From Planctomycetaceae bacterium (GTDB lineage: Bacteria; Planctomycetota; Planctomycetia; Pirellulales; UBA1268), in NCBI GenBank assembly GCA_021300535.1, contig JAJTED010000006.1, positions 1 to 49,387 on the forward strand: a DNA stretch of 49,387 bases. Direction: 5' to 3'. The stretch's first letter is position 1. Each line of letters opens with the position of its first letter. Below the pieces are notes generated by a model. It was not told the DNA's origin and did no database searches. It saw only the letters and a list, made by a program, of their open reading frames with translations. Below are positions 18,128-28,700 of the stretch, piece by piece. A program made the position numbers and the translations under genes.

Positions 18128-19987
18128 ATGGCTGGATGGTCGCGTTTCCACCTCGTGCCGGTTGGTGCAGCCTTGTGGCGGGTGTCGCTCATTACCGTCA
18201 TGGCCGTGGCCACGGCCGGGCCGCGGGCCGCAGCCGCCGACGCTTCAGCCGCGGAGATCGCCAGCCTGATCGCGGCCCTCGGTGACACCGACTACGCCGT
18301 TCGCGAGACGGCGGCGGCCAGTCTGGCGGCGCTCGGCCCGGGCTCCGTCGACGCGCTGCTCACGGCCGCCGAAACCAGCGCCGACCTGGAGGTGGCGCTC
18401 CGCGCCCGCTGGCTGGCGGACTCGATCCCCCCCACGTCGCCGCGTGATCCGCCGGCGGTGACGGCGGCGTTGCAGCGGTATGACCGGGCCGATTTTCCGC
18501 AGCGGCTGCAGATCATGCGCCGGCTGTTGCGGCTCGACGACGACGCCGGCATCGAGGCCTTGGCGCGGCTTGTGCGGCAGGAGCGGTCTCCCGACGCCGC
18601 CCGCGCCGCCGCGGCCTTGCTGGTCCTCGAGTGGCGGCCTGGCGACCCGGCCTGGGAGCGGATCCGGCCGCTGATCGCCGCGGGTGTGCGGGAGAGCGGG
18701 CGGCCGGCCGCCCGCTTCCTGCGGGCGCTGGTCGCGGGCAGCGTGGCTGCTGGTGCGGCCCCGGCGGCCGACGAGGCTGCCGCCGCGCTGGCGCTGCTCG
18801 AACAGGCGGGCAGCCGTCGCGCGGATGACGCCCCCCGTGCCGACGACACCCTGGCGGCCGACGCCGGCGCCACCACGCTGTGGATCTTTCGGCGCGGCCT
18901 CGTCGACCTGCTCGTCGCGGCGGACCGCCGCCCCGAGGCGGTCGAACAGATGCGACGCATGTTCGACGCGGGGCGGGACGAAGCGGGCGCGGATGAAGAC
19001 GGCGCCGACTTCATGGTCGCGAACCTGATCTGGGCGGTCGAGCATGGACTGCCCGAGGCGGTGGATCTGCTCGCAGCTCGCTGGCCCGGCCTGGCGATCG
19101 ACCAGCCGGTGACGGCCTACGCCGCCGCGGTCGCGCTGGCGGCCCGGGGCGACCGCGACCGTGCCGAGCGGATGGCCGAGCAGGCGTTCCTGGCCGGAAA
19201 CGCGGCAGATGGCGGCTTCACGGGTCGGCTCCGATCCGGCCTCTTGCTGGCGAAGTGGGGCGCGGCCGAGTGGGCGATGCGTGAGTACCGCGCGCTGCTC
19301 GACGATCCGCAGACCCCGGCTGGGGAGTTCGCGCTGGCCGGGATCCTGTGCTCCGAGTTCCTCCACGACCTCGGCCACGACGACGAGGCGGCCGACGTCC
19401 TCCGCCGGGTGGTCGGCGGCCGCGCCGCCGACGCGGCGGAGGCCGAGGACACGCTCCGCCGCCTGGACCGCGACCCCGATGCCATCCGTTCGCGGGCGGC
19501 CTTCTTCGCCTCGTGTGCCGCGGCAAGCCGTGGCGATCCGGCCGGCCGCCGCCGGCTCGTCGAAGATGCCTTGCGGCATCACGGCCGCGACGTCGATGCC
19601 CTGATCGCCCTGTACGAGATCTCCGCCGCCGACCCGCAGGAGCGGGCCGCCGCCCAGGCCCGCGTGGAGCGGGCGCTGGACCGCATCGAGGACGAGATCC
19701 AGGCGCTGCCGGATGATGCCAACGGCTACAATGAATACGCCTGGCTCGTGGCCAACACCACCGGCGACGTGCGCAAGGCGGTGCGGTACTCGAAGAAGTC
19801 GCTGGAAATCAGCTTCGACAACCCGAGTTACCTCGACACGCTGGCCCACTGCCAGTTCGCCGCCGGCGACCATGCCGCGGCCGTCCGCACGCAGGCGGTC
19901 GCCCAGCGGCTGGAGCCGCACAACCGCACGATCCGCCGGAACCTGGAGCGGTTCCGCAGCCACGCCAGCGCACCGGCGCGGCCATGA
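18128..19987 (+). CDS. Secreted HEAT/TPR repeat protein of unknown function
   Basis: A 619-residue repeat protein. The first 36 residues include a hydrophobic segment (LWRVSLITVMAVATA) ending in AAAADA, consistent with a signal peptide. HEAT-like helices follow at about 40-75 (IASLIAALGDTDYAVRETA), with Ala/Arg-rich helical repeats in the middle. Clear TPR-like helices appear at the C-terminus: YNEYAWLVANTTGDVRKAV, NPSYLDTLAHCQFAAGDHAA, AQRLEPHN (about 535-600). Such solenoids mediate protein-protein contacts; no catalytic motif is visible. Its stop overlaps the ATG of the alpha/beta hydrolase by 4 bp (ATGA), so the two are translationally coupled. Confidence 0.75.
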   Translation: MAGWSRFHLVPVGAALWRVSLITVMAVATAGPRAAAADASAAEIASLIAALGDTDYAVRETAAASLAALGPGSVDALLTAAETSADLEVALRARWLADSIPPTSPRDPPAVTAALQRYDRADFPQRLQIMRRLLRLDDDAGIEALARLVRQERSPDAARAAAALLVLEWRPGDPAWERIRPLIAAGVRESGRPAARFLRALVAGSVAAGAAPAADEAAAALALLEQAGSRRADDAPRADDTLAADAGATTLWIFRRGLVDLLVAADRRPEAVEQMRRMFDAGRDEAGADEDGADFMVANLIWAVEHGLPEAVDLLAARWPGLAIDQPVTAYAAAVALAARGDRDRAERMAEQAFLAGNAADGGFTGRLRSGLLLAKWGAAEWAMREYRALLDDPQTPAGEFALAGILCSEFLHDLGHDDEAADVLRRVVGGRAADAAEAEDTLRRLDRDPDAIRSRAAFFASCAAASRGDPAGRRRLVEDALRHHGRDVDALIALYEISAADPQERAAAQARVERALDRIEDEIQALPDDANGYNEYAWLVANTTGDVRKAVRYSKKSLEISFDNPSYLDTLAHCQFAAGDHAAAVRTQAVAQRLEPHNRTIRRNLERFRSHASAPARP

Positions 19988-20826
19988 TGACCGTCCATCA
20001 CGTCCCCGCTGCCGGCACGACGTTGACGGTGCACACCGCCGGCGCGGGCCGGCCGCTGGTGCTGCTCCACGGCTTCCCGCTCGATCACCGCATGTGGGAG
20101 TCGCAGACGGCGCTGGCCGACCACGTTCGCCTGATCGTGCCCGACCTGCGCGGGTTCGGCGGCAGCGCGGCCGCGGTGGCGACGTCCATGGAGCAGCTGG
20201 CCGACGACGTCGCGGCCCTCCTCGCCGCCCTGCACGTGACGACACCGGCGGTGATCTGCGGGCTCTCGATGGGCGGCTATGTCGCCCAGCACCTCGCGGT
20301 CCGCCACCCGGACCGCGTCGCGGCGCTGGTGCTGGTCGATACAAAACTCGAGGCCGATACGCCCGACGCCCGCGCGGCCCGCGCCGACCTGGCGGCGAAG
20401 GTAGGCCGGCTCGGCCAGGGAATCCTCGCCGACGCGATGATTCCCCGACTCCTGGCCGGCTCGGCCGCGGCCCGCGGTCTGCCGCACCGGGCGGCCGTCG
20501 AGGAAACCCTGCGCCGCACGATCCTCGAGCAGCCCGTGGCCTCGATCCAGGCGGCGCTGGGGGCGCTCGGCAGCCGGCCCGACATGACGGAGGCGATGCG
20601 GCACGTGCGGGTTCCCACGCTGTTGATTGCCGGTGCCGAGGACGCCATCACGCCGCCGGAGTGTCTGGAGCGGGCCGAGGAGATCATGCCCTGCACGCGG
20701 CTGCTCATCGTGCCCCACGCCGGCCACATGACACCGCTGGAAACGCCCGCGGTGTTCAACGCGGCGGTGCTGGAGTTCTTGCGGCATCCTCCGGGAACGC
20801 TGGGCGGGGCCGTCCCTCCGGCCTGA
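19984..20826 (+). CDS. Alpha/beta hydrolase
   Basis: A 280-residue alpha/beta-fold hydrolase of the 3-oxoadipate enol-lactonase/haloperoxidase-like group. LLHGFPLDHRMWE is the oxyanion-hole region. GLSMGGY holds the nucleophile Ser95, AGAEDAITPP supplies the acid Asp, and VPHAGHMTPLE supplies the catalytic His, so the triad is complete. The substrate cannot be inferred from sequence or neighbours. It is coupled to the upstream HEAT/TPR gene by an ATGA overlap. Its last 71 bp overlap the 3' end of the convergent sigma-factor partner gene. Confidence 0.88.
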   Translation: MMTVHHVPAAGTTLTVHTAGAGRPLVLLHGFPLDHRMWESQTALADHVRLIVPDLRGFGGSAAAVATSMEQLADDVAALLAALHVTTPAVICGLSMGGYVAQHLAVRHPDRVAALVLVDTKLEADTPDARAARADLAAKVGRLGQGILADAMIPRLLAGSAAARGLPHRAAVEETLRRTILEQPVASIQAALGALGSRPDMTEAMRHVRVPTLLIAGAEDAITPPECLERAEEIMPCTRLLIVPHAGHMTPLETPAVFNAAVLEFLRHPPGTLGGAVPPA

Positions 20827-21742
20827 ACGGCGGTCGCTCCTCGCGCCGCGGACCACGCGGCGGCTCGAAGGCCGGGCCGTCGCGCGGCGGTTCGCCGGTC
20901 CCTTCCGCCCGCGGCCACCGCGGCCGCAGATCCGGGCCGACCCGGGGCGGACGATCGCCGCCGCGGCCCTCGAACCGCGCGGCATACCAGTCGAGCCACT
21001 CGAGCCGTTTGTCCGTGCCGCGGGCGACGATGGCGGGACGGTCCTCGGGCCGCGCCGCCAGCAGCCACTGGTGCCAGGCGACCGCCGCTTCCCGCAACTC
21101 CGGCCGTGCCGGATCGACGAGTGACCGGGCCACGCTGTCGAGCGCCCGCCGCTCGGCCGTGGAGAGCCGCGCAAAACTCTCCGCCGCCCGTTCCAGTTCG
21201 ACCCGCTCCTCCACCGGCAGCGCCTGCACGGCGGCACGGCGGGCGGCCAGCCGATCGCCAGCCGGGTCGATGGCGAATGATGCGCGCAGCTCGGCCACGG
21301 CAGCCTCGAACTGCCGCTTCTCTTCGTCGCGCACCTCCGGACTCTTCCGCACCATGAGCCGTGGCGGCAGCGGGTACCGGCGCCGCTGCATCTCCTCGAG
21401 GAACTTCGTCGAACCGGCCTCCCGGAGCAGATCGAAGTGCTGCACGAGCGGCAGGTGTTCCAGGATCCGCAGATCCGGGTCGGGCGCGGTGAACCGGCCC
21501 GCCACGATGCCGGTAAACAATGCCGCTGCCACCGTCGCCGCGGGGCCGAGCCAGCGGACGATGTGGCGGCGGACGCCGCTCGGGCCTCGGGAGCCCCGAA
21601 CGCCGGCGACGGCCGCGAGTTCCACCGTCGTCGCCGCCAAGGTGGCGGAGGCCGTGGTGCGGGGGAGCGCGTCGAGCACGTCCCACATCGGCCCCAGGTC
21701 GGCGGCGGGAGAGCACGGGGAGTCCTCCTGCGGGGCGGTCAT
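20756..21742 (-). CDS. Membrane protein coupled to ECF sigma factor (putative anti-sigma factor)
   Basis: A 328-residue protein with one transmembrane helix, LGPAATVAAALFTGIVAGRF (about residues 68-87). It has a short N-terminal cytoplasmic part and a long charged external part ending in a Pro/Arg-rich tail (RPEGRPRPAF). The ATG at 21742 overlaps the sigma-factor TGA (ATGA). The topology and coupling fit an anti-sigma factor, but I do not see the zinc-binding HxxxCxxC motif of the common ASD class, so this role is inferred from context. The middle part (LSTAERRALDSVARSLVDP) resembles periplasmic helical DUF3106-type segments seen beside planctomycete sigma factors. Confidence 0.65.
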   Translation of the reverse strand: MTAPQEDSPCSPAADLGPMWDVLDALPRTTASATLAATTVELAAVAGVRGSRGPSGVRRHIVRWLGPAATVAAALFTGIVAGRFTAPDPDLRILEHLPLVQHFDLLREAGSTKFLEEMQRRRYPLPPRLMVRKSPEVRDEEKRQFEAAVAELRASFAIDPAGDRLAARRAAVQALPVEERVELERAAESFARLSTAERRALDSVARSLVDPARPELREAAVAWHQWLLAARPEDRPAIVARGTDKRLEWLDWYAARFEGRGGDRPPRVGPDLRPRWPRAEGTGEPPRDGPAFEPPRGPRREERPPFRPEGRPRPAFPEDAARTPAPPR

Positions 21743-22359
21743 GAGTCGCCTCTCTGCAGATAGGGTTCCAGCGCCGCGCGGAGCTGGTCGCGGGCGCGCA
21801 CGAGGAGCGACTTCACGGCCGGCACCGAGATCTTCATGCTCGCCGCGATCTCCTCGTAGGAGCACTGCTCGAACTTCGCCAACAGCACCGCCATGCGCTG
21901 CCGGTCGTTGAGGCCGGCGAGCGCCTGCTGCACGACGGCCTGGAGTTCGCCCCGATCGGCCTGCCGCGTCGGCATCAATCCGCTGGCAGCGACGGCGATC
22001 TGATCGAGGCCGATGCCGCTCGACGAGGCCGACACGCGCGCCGGCATGCCGTGCTCACGACGGCGGTAGGCCCGCTGCCGCAGGTCGCTGGCCACGTTGC
22101 CGGCGATGGTGTGGATCCAGGTGGTGAACTTCGCCGTCGGCTGATAGGAGCCGCGGGCCCGGTACACGCGGAGGAAGACTTCCTGCGCGAGGTCCTCGGC
22201 GGTGGCGTGGTCGCCGGTCTGGTGGAGGAACAGCGTCACGAGCCGGTCCTGCCAGAGCGACACGAGCCGGGCGAAGGCCTCGGCGTCGCCATCCCGCACG
22301 CGCAGCATGACCGCCGTGGAAGGATCGACCGCCGCCGGCATCACCGCGGAATCGGCCAT
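21739..22359 (-). CDS. ECF-type RNA polymerase sigma factor
   Basis: A 206-residue extracytoplasmic-function sigma factor that directs RNA polymerase to stress- or envelope-related promoters. Region 2 is clear at about 20-95: FARLVSLWQDRLVTLFL, ATAEDLAQEVFLRVYRA, FTTWIHTIAGNVASDLRQR. Region 4 is at about 145-200: LAGLNDRQRMAVLLAKFEQCSYEEIAASMKIS, then VPAVKSLLVRARDQLR. The linker is longer than average and Ser/Gly-rich. An open frame continues upstream across tRNA-Ala; I chose the ATG at 22359 because it gives a normal ECF N-terminus and has a GGAG about 7 nt upstream. The coupled downstream membrane protein is probably its regulator. Confidence 0.92.
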   Translation of the reverse strand: MADSAVMPAAVDPSTAVMLRVRDGDAEAFARLVSLWQDRLVTLFLHQTGDHATAEDLAQEVFLRVYRARGSYQPTAKFTTWIHTIAGNVASDLRQRAYRRREHGMPARVSASSSGIGLDQIAVAASGLMPTRQADRGELQAVVQQALAGLNDRQRMAVLLAKFEQCSYEEIAASMKISVPAVKSLLVRARDQLRAALEPYLQRGDS

Positions 22360-22387
22360 TTGCCATCTCCGCTCCCTGCTGCCTGTG

Positions 22388-22414
22388 GGCGACGCTCGCC
22401 GCAGGCGAGTCGCC
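22388..22414. repeat. Inverted repeat in the sigma-factor leader
   Basis: GGCGACGCTCGCC and GGCGAGTCGCC pair around a GCA loop. It lies about 30 bp upstream of the sigma-factor ATG and could affect its translation; function inferred only. Confidence 0.4.
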
Positions 22415-22531
22415 CCGCCGCCGCCACCCCGTGGCGGCCACGCTCGCCAAGACGGCGGGCAAAGCCCGCACGTCGGGATGGCGAGCGTCCGCCCGTCCGG
22501 GCACACCTCGGCTGTGCCCGCGACGGGCAAG

Positions 22532-22562
22532 GCCTGCCGGGGCCAGGGATGGCCCGGCAGGC
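22532..22562. repeat. Hairpin just downstream of tRNA-Ala
   Basis: A 13-bp stem with one bulged G: GCCTGCCGGGGCCA against TGGCCCGGCAGGC. It begins 6 bp past the tRNA 3' end on the minus strand. It may act in tRNA 3' processing or termination; there is no T-tract. Confidence 0.5.
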
Positions 22563-22568
22563 CTGAAA

Positions 22569-22641
22569 TGGAGCGGAGGAGGATCGAACTCCCAACCTCG
22601 GCATTGCGAACGCCGCGCTCTCCCAGTTGAGCTACCGCCCC
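22569..22641 (-). tRNA. tRNA-Ala(CGC)
   Basis: A full cloverleaf can be drawn on the minus strand: acceptor GGGGCGG pairs with CCGCTCC (one G-U), the D arm is GCTC/GAGC, and the anticodon stem CGGCG/TGCCG encloses loop TTCGCAA with anticodon CGC (22608-22606). The T arm GGGAG-TTCGATC-CTCCT is followed by discriminator A. CCA is not encoded. It decodes GCG, fitting the GC-rich codon use. Confidence 0.95.
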
Positions 22642-22719
22642 GCAGGGGTCGGGCCACGGCCCGTTTCCCCATGGAAAGCCGATCGTACGGCACCCGCAGG
22701 CGGCTGTCCAGAACGGGCT

Positions 22720-22725
22720 TACAAT
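22720..22725 (+). promoter_or_regulatory. TACAAT -10-like box directly before uvrA
   Basis: TACAAT ends 6 nt before the uvrA ATG at 22732 and no Shine-Dalgarno sequence is present. This suggests a leaderless uvrA transcript. No good -35 element is visible. Confidence 0.4.
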
Positions 22726-22731
22726 GCGGTC

Positions 22732-25700
22732 ATGCACGTTCCCCCGATCGTCGTCAAAGGTGCCCGCGAGCACAACCTCCGCGACGTGACGGTGGGGCTG
22801 CCTCGCGGCCGCCTGGTCTGCCTGGCGGGCGTGAGCGGATCGGGCAAGTCGAGCCTGGCCTTCGACACCCTCTACGCCGAGGGGCAGCGGCGCTACGTCG
22901 AGAGCCTGTCGACGTTCGCCCGCCAGTTCCTCGGCCAACTGCCCCGGCCCGACGTGGACAGTGTGACGGGCCTGTCGCCCGCGATCTCCATCGCCCAGAA
23001 GTCGGCCGGCACCAATCCGCGGTCGACCGTGGCGACGATGACGGAGATCCATGACTTCCTCCGCGTGCTCTACGCCCGCGTGGGCACGGCCCATTGTCCG
23101 ACCTGCGACGCGGTGCTCGAGGCCCAGCCGCGGGACCAGATCGTGGAGCGGATCATCGCCGCCCGCGCGGGCCAGCCGGTGATGGTGCTCGCGCCGCTGG
23201 TCCGCGAAGCCAAGGGGGAGCATCGCGACCTGTTCACGGATCTCGTGCGACAGGGGTTCACGCGGGCCCGCGTCGACGGCGCCGTGTGTCGCGTCGAGGA
23301 TCCGCCCGCGTTGGAGAAGCAGCTCAAGCACACGATCGACGTCGTCGTGGACAGGCTCGTGCCCACCGAAGCCACCCGCAGCCGGCTGGCCGAGGCGGTG
23401 GAGCTCGCCCTCCGCACCGGCGGCGGCCAGGTGATCGTGGCGGCCGAACCGGCCCGCGAAGGCGGGCAGGCCGGCCGGAGGCCGGGTGAGGATGCCTCCG
23501 GTGGATCCAGCGCCGCCACTGCACCCTCAACCCGGCCCGCTTCCGGAAAGAGAGGGGGAGGCGGAGGAGATCTCGTGCTCTCGAGCCGTTACGCCTGCAC
23601 GGCGTGCGGCGTGAGCTACGACACCCCGGAGCCGCAGCTCTTCAGCTTCAACAGCCCGCAGGGTGCCTGCCCGGCCTGCGACGGCCTCGGCGACATCTAC
23701 GGCATCGATCCCGCGAAGCTCGTCACGGAGCCGGCCAAGACGCTCCGCAAGGGCGCGATCGGCGTGCTCGGCAGCTTCCGTGACATGCCGCGGTGGATGC
23801 GGCGGCTGTTGACGGGTGTGGCGGCGCACGCGGAGGCCAAGAAGAAACTCCCGCCCGGCACGCTCCTCGACACGCCGTGGCAGGAGCTGACGGCGGCGCA
23901 GAAGCGGATCTGGCTCGACGGCACCGGCCTGGAGGAGATCCAGCTCGCCTGGCGGCGCGGCCGGGCGGAGCGCGGCGCGAAGACGAAGTTCGAGGGCATC
24001 CGGGCCCTGCTGGCGAACCGGTGGCGCAACGCCAAGAGCGGCATCATGCGGCGGATGCTCGAAAAACTGATGAGCGTCACGCCCTGCCACGCCTGCCACG
24101 GCGCCCGGCTCTCGCCCCAGGCCCGGGCGGTGCGGATCACGACGGCCGTGAAGGGTTGGGGGCAAGGCACCATCGCCCCGGCCCTCTCCCCGAGGGCGAG
24201 GGAGAGAGGAACATCGAAGCCTCTCCCTCCGGGAGAGGCCGGCCGCAGGCCGGGTGAGGGTGCTTCGCCCGGCACCGAGCTCTCCCTCGACGCCCTGTGC
24301 AGCCTGCCCATCGCCGATGCGCGGGCGTTTCTCGCCGACCTCGCGCTCGACGGCACCCAGCGGGTGATCGCCGTCGAGCTGCTCAAGGAGATCAACGGCC
24401 GGCTCGCGTTCCTCGATCAGGTGGGGCTCGGTTACCTCGCCCTCGACCGTAAGGCTCCCACCCTCTCCGGCGGCGAGAGCCAGCGGATCCGGCTCGCCGC
24501 CCAGATCGGCTCCGGCCTGTCGGGGGTGCTGTACGTGCTTGATGAGCCGTCGATCGGCCTCCATCCCCGCGACAACGTCAAGCTCCTCGGCGCCCTCGAG
24601 GCCCTGCGGGACAAGGGCAACACGGTCGTCGTGGTCGAGCACGACGAAGACACGATCCGCGCCGCCGACTGGGTCGTCGACTTCGGTCCCGGGCCGGGCA
24701 AGCGCGGCGGCGAGGTGGTCGCCGCCGGCACGCCGGACGACGTGGCCCGCAGCCCGCGGAGCGTCACGGGGGCGTTCCTCGCGGGCCGCGACGGGATTCC
24801 GGTGCCGGCCGCGCGGCGCAAGCCGAATGGCAAGCAGCTCGTGCTCAAGGGGGTGCGGCACAACAACCTCAAGGGCGTCGACGTCGAGATTCCGCTCGGG
24901 CTGTTGGTGTGCGTGACGGGCGTGTCGGGGAGCGGCAAGAGCTCGCTCGTCGGCGACGTCCTCGAGCCCGAGCTGCGGCGGCTGTTGGGCAGCGAGGCGG
25001 CGATTCCCGGCGCGTTCGATTCGATCCACGGCGCCGACGCGCTCGACAAGGTGATCGTCATCGACCAGTCGCCGATCGGCCGCACGCCGCGGAGCAATCC
25101 CGCCACCTATGTGAAGGTCTGGGACGACATCCGTGATCTCTTCACGATGCTGCCCGAGGCGAAGAAGCGCGGCTGGAAGGCGGGCCGTTTCAGCTTCAAC
25201 GTCGCCGGCGGCCGCTGCGAGGCCTGTGAGGGCAACGGCTCGGTGCGGCTCGACATGGACTTCCTCGCCGACGTGTGGACGACCTGCGAGGTGTGCGGGG
25301 GCGCGCGGTTCGCGAAGGACACGCTGGAGGTCCGCTGGAAGGGGAAGAACGTCGCCGAGCTGCTGGCCATGGAGATCGGCGAGGCCCTGGAGCTGTTCGC
25401 CGAAGCCCCCGACATCGCCCGCAAGCTGCAGACGCTCCACGACGTGGGCCTCGACTATCTGCACCTCGGCCAGCCATCGCCCACGCTGTCCGGCGGCGAG
25501 GCCCAGCGGGTGAAGCTGTCCCGTGAGCTGGCCAGGCGATCGACGGGCCAGACGCTCTACATTCTCGACGAGCCGACGACGGGCCTGCACATGGCCGACG
25601 TGCGGCAGCTGCTGGCGGTGCTCGAGCGGCTGGTCGAGGCCGGCAACACCGTGCTCGTCGTGGAGCACAACCTCGACGTCGTGAAACGGGCCGACTGGGT

Positions 25701-28700
25701 GATCGACCTCGGACCGGAAGGGGGCGCGGGGGGCGGACGGATCGTGGCCGCCGGCACGCCCGAGCAGGTGGCGAAAGTGAAGGCATCGCACACGGCCCGG
25801 GCGCTGGCGCCGATCCTCGCCGCGGGGCGGGCCAAGGCACGGCCGGCCCGCAAGCCGGCGGTCCGCCGCAAGCCCGCCGCGGACCCGGCGGCGGCCGTTC
25901 GCGCGATGCTGGCCACGGTGACGAAGTCGTCACGCGATCCCGGCCCGCCGGCGATCACGATTCGCGGTGCGGCGCTCCACAACCTCAAACATGTCGACCT
26001 CGACGTGCCGCGCGGGGCGTTGACGGTGTGCTGCGGCCCCAGTGGCAGCGGCAAGACCTCGCTGGCCTTCGACACGCTCTACGCCGAGGGGCAGCGGCGG
26101 TACGTGGAGAGCCTGTCCCCTTACGCCCGGCAGTTCGTCGGCCAGGTGCCGAAGCCGCTGTTCGAGAAGATCGAGGGCCTCGCGCCCGCGGTGGCTATCG
26201 AGCAGCGTGGCGGCACCAGCACGCCGCGGTCGACCGTGGGCACGCTGACCGAGATGTACGACCACTTCCGCGTGCTCGCCGCGCGGCTGGGGACGATGCA
26301 CTGCCCTGCATGCGGCACGCCGGTGGGGGCGCAGAGCGTCGATCAGACGGTGGAGCGGCTGCTCGCGCACGGCGCCGACACCCGGCTGATGCTCCTCGCC
26401 CCAACCGAACTCAAGGTGGGCCAGACGCCCGAGGCCCTGTTCGCCGCGCTGCAGGCCGCCGGTCATGTCCGCGTGCGGATCGACGGCCGCACGGTGCGGC
26501 TCGACGACAAGCCCGTCGTCGATCGCAAGCGCAAGAGCCGGATCGAGATCGTCATCGACCGCGTCACCGCCGCCCCCGCCGATCGCAGCCGGCTCGCGCA
26601 GAGCGTGGAGGCTGGGTTCGCCGCGGGGAACGGCACGCTGCTCGTGGCCCGGGCGGTGGACGGTGTCGACGAGCCCGACTGGCCGGTGGAGGTGTACAGC
26701 CGCCGGCTCGCCTGCCCGACGTGCGGCCGGGGCTTCAAGCCGCTCGAGCCGCGGCAGTTCTCGTTCAACAGCCCGCTCGGCTGGTGTCCGAGCTGCGACG
26801 GCCTCGGCACCCGCACCGGCGTGGATCGCAAGGCCCTCGTCCGCGACCCGGCGCTTTCACTCGGCGATGGCGCGCTCGATCTGTGGCCGACGCTGCAGGG
26901 TCCGGCCGCCCGCCAGGTGGGCCGCCTGATGCTCGAGGCGCTCTGCCGAGCGACAGGGCTGCCGCTCGACGTGCCGCTGGCCGACCTCTCGGGGCTGCAG
27001 CAGCGGGTGCTCTTCGAGGGCACGGGTGAGAAGTGGATCGACGTGCCCGTTCCGTCCGGCGGGCCGCCGACGGGCAGGCACCCTCACCCCGGCCCTCTCC
27101 CAGAGGGAGAGGGAGAAGGGAAAAGTCTCCTAGCGCAACCGAACGAGGTCACCTCTCCGCGCCGCCAATCAAAAGGCGCGACACCCACCATCTCCCCTCT
27201 CCCTCTGGGAGAGGGTGGCCGAAGGCCGGGTGAGGGTGCCCCCAAGGATTCCATGGACACGCAACCCGTGGCGGTTTCTGCCGCAAGAAGCCCCGGACGG
27301 AAGCCCGGGGACTCCGGGTCGCCTCCGAGCCCGGTGTGGTTCTCCTTCCAGTTCCAGGGCCTGGAGGCCGCCTGCGAGGAGGCGGCCCGGCTGGTCGCGG
27401 CCCTGCGCGGCAAAGTCGACGCGGTCATGGATGAGGTGCCGTGCAGCGAATGCGGCGGCAGCCGGCTGGCCGACGTCGCCGCCGCCGTCACGCTCTGGGG
27501 TCGGCCGCTCGACGTCTGGTGCCGGATGCCGCTGGGGCGGCTGCAGCGGGAGCTGGCGGCGGTGGAACTCGCGGCCGACGAGAAGAAGATCGCCGGCGAC
27601 CTGCTCCGCGAGCTCACCAATCGGACGGCCTTCCTCGTCGACGTGGGCCTCGACTATCTCGACCTGGCCCGGCCGGCGGGCAGCCTCTCCGGCGGTGAAC
27701 TGCAGCGGATTCGCCTCGCCGCCCAGGTGGGCAGCGGGCTGACCGGCGTGCTCTACGTGCTCGACGAGCCGACGATCGGCCTGCATCCGCGCGACACCCA
27801 TCGGCTCGTCGCGGCGCTGGGGAAGCTCCGCGACCTCGGCAACACGGTGGTCGTGGTCGAGCACGATCGCGATGTGGTGGCGGCGGCCGATGAGGCGGTC
27901 GACTTCGGTCCCGGCAGCGGCCGCGACGGGGGCACGATCGTGGCCCATGGCCCCCCCGCGAAGCTGGCCGGGATGAAGACGAGCGTCACCGGTCCGTATC
28001 TGGCGGACAAGCGGGCCTGCGACGCGGTGCTCGCGCGGAAGAAGGCGCTCGGCCGCCGCGAGCCGGCCGGCTGGATCGAGGTCCGCGGCATCGCCCACCG
28101 CACCCTGCGCGGCCTCGACGTGCGGTTTCCGCTGGGAGTGCTGGCGGCGGTCACGGGCCCCAGCGGCAGCGGCAAGACGTCGCTGGTGCTCGAGGTGCTG
28201 TGGCGGGCGGCGGCCCGGCGGCTGCACGCGGCCCGCGAGCAGCCGGGGCGGCACGCGGCCGTGAAGGGGCTGGAGGCGATCGATCGTGTGATCCTCGTGG
28301 ACCAGGAGGCGATCGGCGTGACGCCGGGCTCCACGCCGGCCACGTACACCGGCGTCTTCGATCACATCCGCCAGCTGTTCGCCAACGTGCCCGAGTCCCG
28401 CACCCGCGGGTTCATGCCGCGGACGTTCTCCTTCAACGTCGCCGGCGGCCGCTGCGAGGCTTGCGAGGGTCTCGGGCAACGGCGGGTGGAGATGCACTTC
28501 CTGCCGGACGTTTGGGTGGAGTGCGAGGCCTGCAAGGGCCGCCGCTACTCCGCCGAAACGCTCCACGCCAAGTGGCACGGGAAGAGCATCGCCGACGTGC
28601 TGGAGATGAGCGTCGCCGACGCCGCGGCGTTCTTCGCGCCGGTGCCGCCGATCGCGCGGATCCTGTCCACGCTGGTGGACGTCGGCCTCGGCTACGTGAC

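Noticed and set aside
22627-22731. Upstream extension of uvrA to an earlier start
   Set aside because: It would overlap tRNA-Ala and add residues with no UvrA similarity; MHVPPIVVKGAREHNL is the normal UvrA start.
23464-23570. Frameshift or assembly error in uvrA
   Set aside because: The low-complexity segments suggested one, but the frame is continuous on both sides and the segments match repeat elements at other sites, so in-frame insertion is the better explanation.
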